DNA from: an uncultured Collinsella sp.
GTDB taxonomy: Bacteria > Actinomycetota > Coriobacteriia > Coriobacteriales > Coriobacteriaceae
Length of the DNA: 8,796 bases
Reading direction: 5' to 3'
Assembly: GCA_902465015.1 (NCBI GenBank)
Contig: CABQLK010000060.1
Coordinates: forward strand, 1-8,796
Below are positions 4,904-8,796 of the stretch, in pieces. The notes below the pieces were generated by a model. The model ran no database searches and was not told the DNA's origin. It worked only from the letters and a program-made list of their open reading frames with translations. How positions within the stretch are numbered: position 1 is the stretch's first letter; each line of letters starts with the position of its first letter. The translations under genes were made by a program, and so were the position numbers.

Positions 4904-6085
4904 ATGGGCAAGGACTATTCCGATATCGCATTCAGGGACGACGGCCGCCTGAAGCTCCTGATCATCGTGGGCACGCGCCCCGAGGTCATCCGCCTGTCCG
5001 AGGTCATCAAGAAGTGCCGCCGCCACTTCGACTGCCTGCTGGCGCACACCGGGCAGAACTATGATTACACGCTCAACGGCATCTTCTTCCGCGACCTGGA
5101 GCTCGCCGACCCCGACGTCTACCTGGACGCCGTGGGCGCCGACCTGGGCGAGACCGTGGGCAACATCATCGCGGCCTCGTACAAGCTGATGGTCCAGGTC
5201 CAGCCCGACGCGCTTCTGATCCTGGGCGACACCAACAGCTGCCTGTCCGCCATCGCGGCCAAGCGCCTGCACATCCCCATCTTCCACATGGAGGCGGGCA
5301 ACCGCTGCAAGGACGAGTGCCTGCCCGAGGAGACCAACCGCCGCATCGTCGACGTGATCTCCGACGTCAACCTGGCATACTCCGAGCACGCCCGCCGCTA
5401 CCTCAAGGACACCGGCTGCGCCCCGGAGCGCACCTACGTCACGGGCTCGCCCATGGCCGAGGTCCTTCGCGTCAACCTGGACAAGATCGAGGCATCCGAC
5501 GTCCTCTCCGAGCTCGGCCTGGAGCCGAAGAAGTACATGCTGCTTTCCGCCCACCGCGAGGAGAACATCGACACCGAGGCGAACTTCACGAGCCTGTTCA
5601 CCGCCATCAACGCGCTGGCCGAGAAGTACGACATGCCGATCCTGTACTCCTGCCACCCGCGCTCGCGCAAGCGCCTGGAGGCCACGGGCTTCGAGCTCGA
5701 CCCGCGCGTGCGCATGCACGAGCCCATGGGCTTCCACGACTACAACTGCCTGCAGATGAACGCCTTCGCGGTGGTGTCCGACTCTGGTACGCTGCCCGAG
5801 GAGTCGAGCTTCTTCGCTAGCGTTGGCCGCCCGTTCCCGGCGGTGTGCATCCGCACCTCCACCGAGCGCCCCGAGGCGCTGGACAAGGCGTGCTTCACGC
5901 TGGCCGGCATCAGCGAGCGCGGCCTGCTGCAGGCCGTCCATACGGCCGTCGAGCTCGACGCGGAGGGGTCGCTGCCCGAGGCGCCCGTTCCCGACTACGC
6001 CGACGAGACCGTGTCCACCAAGGTTGTCAAGATCATCCAGAGCTACACCGGCGTGGTGGACAAGATGGTGTGGAGGAAAGCGTAG
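4904..6085 (+). CDS. capG: UDP-N-acetyl-L-pneumosamine 2-epimerase (UDP-L-FucNAc forming)
   Basis: CapG/FnlC/WbjD belongs to the WecB-like UDP-GlcNAc 2-epimerase family and carries out the last step, C2 epimerisation to UDP-N-acetyl-L-fucosamine. Motifs are GTRPEVIR (23-30), LGDTNS (107-112), HMEAGNR (128-134), PEETNRR (141-147), SAHREEN (215-221) and SDSGTLPEE (292-300), in the two-domain GT-B-like arrangement. RTSTERPEALDK further on is typical of the CapG group. Its 393 residues are normal. ATG 4904 has GAGGAGG at 4889-4895 as ribosome site and lies four bases after the capF stop. An ordinary WecB (GlcNAc to ManNAc) is the alternative from sequence alone, but capE-capF context and the CapG-type C-terminal half favour the FucNAc role. 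The GC-rich cassette ends with this gene; the next is clearly lower in GC. Confidence 0.92.
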   Translation: MGKDYSDIAFRDDGRLKLLIIVGTRPEVIRLSEVIKKCRRHFDCLLAHTGQNYDYTLNGIFFRDLELADPDVYLDAVGADLGETVGNIIAASYKLMVQVQPDALLILGDTNSCLSAIAAKRLHIPIFHMEAGNRCKDECLPEETNRRIVDVISDVNLAYSEHARRYLKDTGCAPERTYVTGSPMAEVLRVNLDKIEASDVLSELGLEPKKYMLLSAHREENIDTEANFTSLFTAINALAEKYDMPILYSCHPRSRKRLEATGFELDPRVRMHEPMGFHDYNCLQMNAFAVVSDSGTLPEESSFFASVGRPFPAVCIRTSTERPEALDKACFTLAGISERGLLQAVHTAVELDAEGSLPEAPVPDYADETVSTKVVKIIQSYTGVVDKMVWRKA

Positions 6086-6087
6086 CT

Positions 6088-6579
6088 ATGGGTCTCGCCT
6101 ATAGGATCCTCGACGGCATCCCTCGTGCTTACAACAAGCTACTTCTTATGCCCTCGCTACGGCGCTCCTTTGCTGCTTGCGGCAAGAACGTGACCCTGGG
6201 CCGCCGCAGCGAGATTGCCGGAGCGGGCAATATCTACATGGGCCATGACGTGTACCTTGGCCCTGGAACAACGCTGCTCACAACCCGGGCGAAAATTCAC
6301 ATCGGCGACTATGTCATGAGCGGACCCAACCTTACCGTTATCACCGGCGATCACCGCACCGACATCCTCAATCGCCCCATGATGGAACTTACCGATGAGG
6401 ACAAGCTCCCCGATAACGACCAGGATGTCGTTATCGGTAATGACGTGTGGATGGGCAGTGGAGTGACGATTCTAAAGGGTGTCCACGTCTCTGATCATTC
6501 CGTTATTGCCGCCGGTGCCGTCGTAACCAAAGATGTAGAGCCTGAGTATTCAATCTGGGGGGGGTTCCTGCTCGCATGA
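6088..6579 (+). CDS. Hexapeptide-repeat (LbH) acyltransferase, C-terminus frameshifted in a G8 tract
   Basis: A left-handed beta-helix acyltransferase, probably acetylating a sugar of the repeat unit. Imperfect hexapeptide repeats run through 40-80 and 113-148; ITGDHR (86-90 region, H89) is the likely catalytic histidine and DVWMGSGVTILKGV (119-132) and GAVVTKDVEP (143-152) are family signatures. ATG 6088 has GGAGGAAAG (6072-6080) as ribosome site, two bases after the capG stop. As sequenced it ends SIWGGFLLA at 6579 (163 residues). Adding one G to the eight at 6557-6564 gives SIWGGVPARMISMRPGFDEHE, the expected VPAR-type ending, stopping at 6614 (175 residues) and overlapping the next gene. 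So the gene is either in a phase-off state, recently mutated, or mis-sequenced. Because only the tail is lost, the short form may retain some activity. Confidence 0.85.
   Translation: MGLAYRILDGIPRAYNKLLLMPSLRRSFAACGKNVTLGRRSEIAGAGNIYMGHDVYLGPGTTLLTTRAKIHIGDYVMSGPNLTVITGDHRTDILNRPMMELTDEDKLPDNDQDVVIGNDVWMGSGVTILKGVHVSDHSVIAAGAVVTKDVEPEYSIWGGFLLA
6557..6564 (+). repeat. G8 homopolymer tract at the acyltransferase frameshift
   Basis: Eight Gs (6557-6564) encode the end of W-G-G. In the current length the frame closes at TGA 6577-6579; nine Gs would open VPARMISM and close at TAA 6612-6614. The tract lies in a gene of only moderate GC content. It is a candidate slipped-strand phase-variation site. 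Confidence 0.8.
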
Positions 6580-6600
6580 TTTCTATGAGACCAGGATTCG

Positions 6601-7581
6601 ATGAACATGAATAAAGGCAAAATCGAATATCGCGCAATGCAGTTGCGATATTGTGTGAGACGGTTTGCATATAAGGCCGGCAAACAAGAATATTTGCCAA
6701 AGTCTGCATTAAATCGCGACGATTTCAATACGGTTATTTCGAACTTAATTTTATCTGGTAAGCCAATCATGGTAGGCCGGTTTGGTAGTCAAGAGGCTCG
6801 TGCAACCGCTTGGGCGCTTGGCGTTGCCAAAGGATACGATAAGGCCATTCCTCTCTATGTTCAGAAACGCATGGCGGTAGGGCCTGGCTTTTTCCCGGCA
6901 GACGACGAACATATCAGGCGCTTCGGTCTTCTCATGGCCAAATCGGCAGCTGATTTGGATGCCCTGGCCTATTGGGACTCATTCATGCAGCAATGGCTTT
7001 TGAAAGAGGTTTGTGCTGAAGGCATCACCATTTCATATCTAGAAAACCTTGAGCCTTATCGAAATCAGGGCAATCCGTGGACGGCAGCTCTTTCTGGCAA
7101 GCGCGTGCTTGTTGTCCACCCTTTTGCAAAAAGTATTGAAGCTCAATATTCACGCAAAGAGCAGTTGTTTGCTAATAGAAACTTATTACCAGACTTTGAA
7201 TTGCAGACACTCGTTCCACCTCAAACGATAGCGGGCAGCGCTGATGCCCGCTATACCGATTGGTTTGATGCTTTGAAGCATCTTGAGTTTGAAGTTGACT
7301 CCAGGGAGTTTGATGTCGCAATCATTGGCTGTGGAGCGTATGGTTTTCCCTTGGCATCTCACGTGAAACGTTCTGGGCGGCAAGCGATTCATGGGGGGGG
7401 ATGGTTCAGATGCTTTTCGGCATCAAGGGGAAGCGCTGGGACCTCAAACCTATCTCCAAGGAGCTTTACAACTCAAGCTGGATCAGGCCGAGTATGGAAG
7501 AGCGGCCTGAACATGCGAATGAAGTGGAGAACGGATGCTACTGGTAAGGCACGGCAAGCAGGGGCTGGATTTCATGGCTAG
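6601..7581 (+). CDS. GT-D fold glycosyltransferase, C-terminus frameshifted in a G8 tract
   Basis: Glycosyltransferase of the GT-D fold group (related to the DUF1792-type domain) found in capsule loci, probably adding one sugar of the repeat unit in the cytosol. Recognisable are MVGRFGSQE (57-65), the loop NQGNPWTAALSGKRVLVVHPF (155-175 region), LVPPQTI (204-210) and FDVAIIGCGAYGFPLASHVKRSG (237-259). After H264 the frame enters eight Gs (7393-7400) and the rest, to TAG at 7581, is not family-like. One added G gives GGGMVQMLFGIKGKRWD and an ending VENGCYW at TAA 7545-7547, the conserved C-terminus, for a 315-residue protein. ATG 6601 follows AGGA (6593-6596); ATG 6607 is an alternative. The start overlaps the restored acyltransferase stop, so the pair would be coupled when both frames are on. 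Sampled GC (6661-6720) is 43%, far below the cap cassette. Confidence 0.82.
   Translation: MNMNKGKIEYRAMQLRYCVRRFAYKAGKQEYLPKSALNRDDFNTVISNLILSGKPIMVGRFGSQEARATAWALGVAKGYDKAIPLYVQKRMAVGPGFFPADDEHIRRFGLLMAKSAADLDALAYWDSFMQQWLLKEVCAEGITISYLENLEPYRNQGNPWTAALSGKRVLVVHPFAKSIEAQYSRKEQLFANRNLLPDFELQTLVPPQTIAGSADARYTDWFDALKHLEFEVDSREFDVAIIGCGAYGFPLASHVKRSGRQAIHGGGWFRCFSASRGSAGTSNLSPRSFTTQAGSGRVWKSGLNMRMKWRTDATGKARQAGAGFHG
7393..7400 (+). repeat. G8 homopolymer tract at the GT-D glycosyltransferase frameshift
   Basis: Eight Gs follow CAT (H264). The downstream conserved sequence MVQMLFGIKGKRWD lies in a frame reached only with nine (or six) Gs; nine gives H-G-G-G, matching the H-x-G-G spacing I know in relatives. 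It has the same length and the same direction of error as the acyltransferase tract 830 bases upstream. Confidence 0.8.
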
Positions 7582-8551
7582 TCGTGTGCTTATGGTAGGG
7601 CCGTCACCTGAGGCCTGGGGTGGCGTAGCAACTGTTGAGAAGAATATCTTGGATGCGGTCGCATCGACGGGTCGAGAGGTTCATTTCGTTGCAACGATGC
7701 GTGATGGATCGAAGTTCACGAAAATTTTGATGTTTCCGCAAGCATTTTTCGAGGTTCGTCGTGAACTCCGACAATGCGATGTTTGCCACATCCACACTGC
7801 GCTTGGCATGAGCTACAAGAGGAAATATCTGATTTGCAAGGAAGCGGCAAAGGCTAATGTGCCTTATATCCTCCATGTTCATGAGGGTGATTTTGAGAAC
7901 CAGTACGAACATATGGGCGCCGGTGAACAGACGAAGGTTCGCTGGATGCTGCAGAATGCTTCCCGAGTCATAGCTCTCTCCGAGGAGTGGAGGAGCTATT
8001 TCGTCAGAAAGTTTGAGCTAGCAAATATTGTAGTGCTTGAAAATGCTGTATTTGTTCCGCAGGAGGTTCGCATTCTTCTTTTGACCCATCCCGAAACGAA
8101 AGTAATGCTTGCTGGGGGTGGCGAAGAACTGGAAAGCTATCAGCAGCTCGCCAACGAGTTGGGCGTTGGACACAACGTCGAGTTTCTTGGCTGGGCCGAC
8201 GATCTCATGAAGGCAAGACTTTCCGATGAATGCCTTACATCCGTGCTCCCCTCGGATGCTGAAGGGTTGCCCATGTGCGTGCTCGAGTCTATGGCAGCTG
8301 GGTGTGCCTCCATCGCCACTAGAGTGGGCGGCCTACCAAGTCTCATCGATGATGGGGTAAACGGTCTGCTTGTAGAGCCGCGTGACCCAGAGGGTCTTGC
8401 GAAGGCGATGAGCAGGTGCATCGAGGCCCCTGACTGGGCTCGGATGATTGCCCAACGCGGTCGCCAAACCATTATTGAACGTTACTCCATGAAGGCCTAT
8501 CTCAAAAAACTGGAGAGTATTTATGAAAAAGTTGCGCGCGGTGGTGAGTGA
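7574..8551 (+). CDS. GT4-family glycosyltransferase with an internal deletion of the donor-binding segment
   Basis: GT-B fold glycosyltransferase of family GT4, which would add a sugar to the lipid-linked repeat unit. The N-terminal acceptor domain is normal: GPSPEAWGGVATVEKNIL (9-26), DVCHIHTALGMS, YILHVHEGDF and RVIALSEEWR. The C-terminal domain has LAGGGEELE (179-187), EFLGW and the EX7E motif E230-E238 (EGLPMCVLE). Between ENAVFVP (156-162) and ILLLTHPETKV (167-177) the usual first strand and loop of the second domain, with its G-R and K-G donor-binding residues, is missing: the two ends join in frame around 8057-8070. At 325 residues it is about 30-40 short of common relatives. ATG 7574 has AGGGG (7560-7564) as ribosome site and sits 27 bases past the restored stop of the previous gene. 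Fold recognition is firm; activity is doubtful. Confidence 0.85.
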   Translation: MASRVLMVGPSPEAWGGVATVEKNILDAVASTGREVHFVATMRDGSKFTKILMFPQAFFEVRRELRQCDVCHIHTALGMSYKRKYLICKEAAKANVPYILHVHEGDFENQYEHMGAGEQTKVRWMLQNASRVIALSEEWRSYFVRKFELANIVVLENAVFVPQEVRILLLTHPETKVMLAGGGEELESYQQLANELGVGHNVEFLGWADDLMKARLSDECLTSVLPSDAEGLPMCVLESMAAGCASIATRVGGLPSLIDDGVNGLLVEPRDPEGLAKAMSRCIEAPDWARMIAQRGRQTIIERYSMKAYLKKLESIYEKVARGGE

Positions 8552-8645
8552 TTATTAACGCCTGCACTAACAGTACACCGCGAAGGAACTTGCTTGCTGA
8601 CCGCAAGAGCCCCACGCGATTGAGAGGCAATCTTTATTCCAATAA
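8552..8645 (+). other. Gap between the GT4 gene and the GT4 fragment
   Basis: I see no recognisable gene, clear hairpin-plus-T-run terminator or promoter here. A GTG at 8548 overlapping the GT4 stop opens a 47-codon frame (starts VIINACTNSTP) to TGA 8689-8691, without a family I know. The stretch may be the eroded N-terminal region of the GT4 gene whose C-terminal part begins after the TAA at 8643. Confidence 0.4.
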
Positions 8646-8796
8646 ATTGCGTTGCACTGTCTGCCATCAAAGAACGAGGGACTTCCTATGAGCATCCTCG
8701 AGGCCATGGCGATAGACGTTTCAACCATTGCGACTCCTGCAGGTGGAACCCCTCAACTCATAAATGATGGAGTTGACGGGTTTCTCGTAACGGGCG
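8646..8796 (+). pseudogene. 5'-truncated GT4 glycosyltransferase fragment, cut by the window end
   Basis: From just after the TAA at 8643-8645 the frame reads LHCLPSKNEGLPMSILEAMA, then TIATPAGGTPQLINDGVDGFLV, the EX7E donor-site region and following strand of a GT4 enzyme. The N-terminal domain and the first half of the C-terminal domain are absent upstream, where the frame is closed by a stop and the preceding gene ends. An ATG at 8688 lies inside the conserved motif and would not restore a whole protein. It resembles but is not a copy of 8267-8387 in the preceding GT4 gene (EGLPMCVLESMA versus EGLPMSILEAMA), so it derives from a different GT4 gene. How far it continues is not visible. Confidence 0.72.

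Noticed and set aside
4838..5941. Long open frame on the minus strand opposite capG (367 codons)
   Set aside because: Same artefact as above; biased residues, no motif, and the plus strand carries a clear epimerase.
5845..6087. N-terminal extension of the acyltransferase back to 5845
   Set aside because: The added residues are an out-of-frame reading of the capG end. ATG 6088 has its own ribosome site and the family homology begins after it.
8548..8691. 47-codon ORF starting at a GTG overlapping the GT4 stop
   Set aside because: No family match that I recognise and no clear ribosome site; it runs out of frame through the better-supported GT4 fragment.
1..8796. tRNA, rRNA, CRISPR array, insertion sequence or transposase
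   Set aside because: None seen: no transposase motifs, no regularly spaced repeats, no terminal inverted repeats around a gene, no recognisable structural RNA gene.

Overview
The window looks like the front of a capsule or exopolysaccharide biosynthesis locus from a high-GC Gram-positive gut-type bacterium. Coriobacteriia (Collinsella-like) is my best guess. This is inference from three things: a LoaP-type NusG paralogue heading a polysaccharide operon, the GC-rich codon use, and the gene set. No rRNA or other marker gene is present to confirm it. All convincing genes are on the + strand and closely packed.

Layout. Positions 1-579 are a long leader without a recognisable protein family. It holds two possible tiny ORFs (37-114, 233-358) and an unusually rich set of inverted repeats: a near-perfect 22-bp stem at 321-380, a competing weak terminator-like stem with a T-run at 361-397, a stem at 381-417, and a compound hairpin at 478-550 just before the first gene. 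Next come loaP (580-1125), a small phosphoglycosyl transferase (1162-1923) and a WecG/TagA-family GT26 glycosyltransferase (1923-2621). The very GC-rich cassette capE-capF-capG (2622-6085) follows and makes UDP-N-acetyl-L-fucosamine from UDP-GlcNAc. After it come a hexapeptide-repeat acyltransferase (6088-6579 as sequenced), a GT-D-type glycosyltransferase (6601-7581 as sequenced), a GT4 glycosyltransferase with an internal gap (7574-8551), and a 5'-truncated fragment of a second GT4 gene running off the end (8646-8796).

How it fits together. LoaP would let RNA polymerase read through terminators in the long operon. The phosphoglycosyl transferase loads the first sugar phosphate on undecaprenyl phosphate, WecG adds a sugar, CapE/F/G supply UDP-L-FucNAc, and the downstream glycosyltransferases and acyltransferase build and decorate the repeat unit. 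Flippase, polymerase and chain-length genes are not seen and presumably lie beyond the window.

Most interesting signal. The acyltransferase and the neighbouring GT-D gene are each broken inside a run of exactly eight Gs, and in each case one extra G restores the conserved C-terminus of the family. A third run of seven Gs sits in frame in wecG. The GC-rich cap cassette has no G-run this long. This suggests slipped-strand, poly-G phase variation of surface polysaccharide genes. Homopolymer sequencing error is the main alternative. The 3' part of the window also shows glycosyltransferase decay (internal deletion, truncated copy), as expected at a recombining capsule locus.
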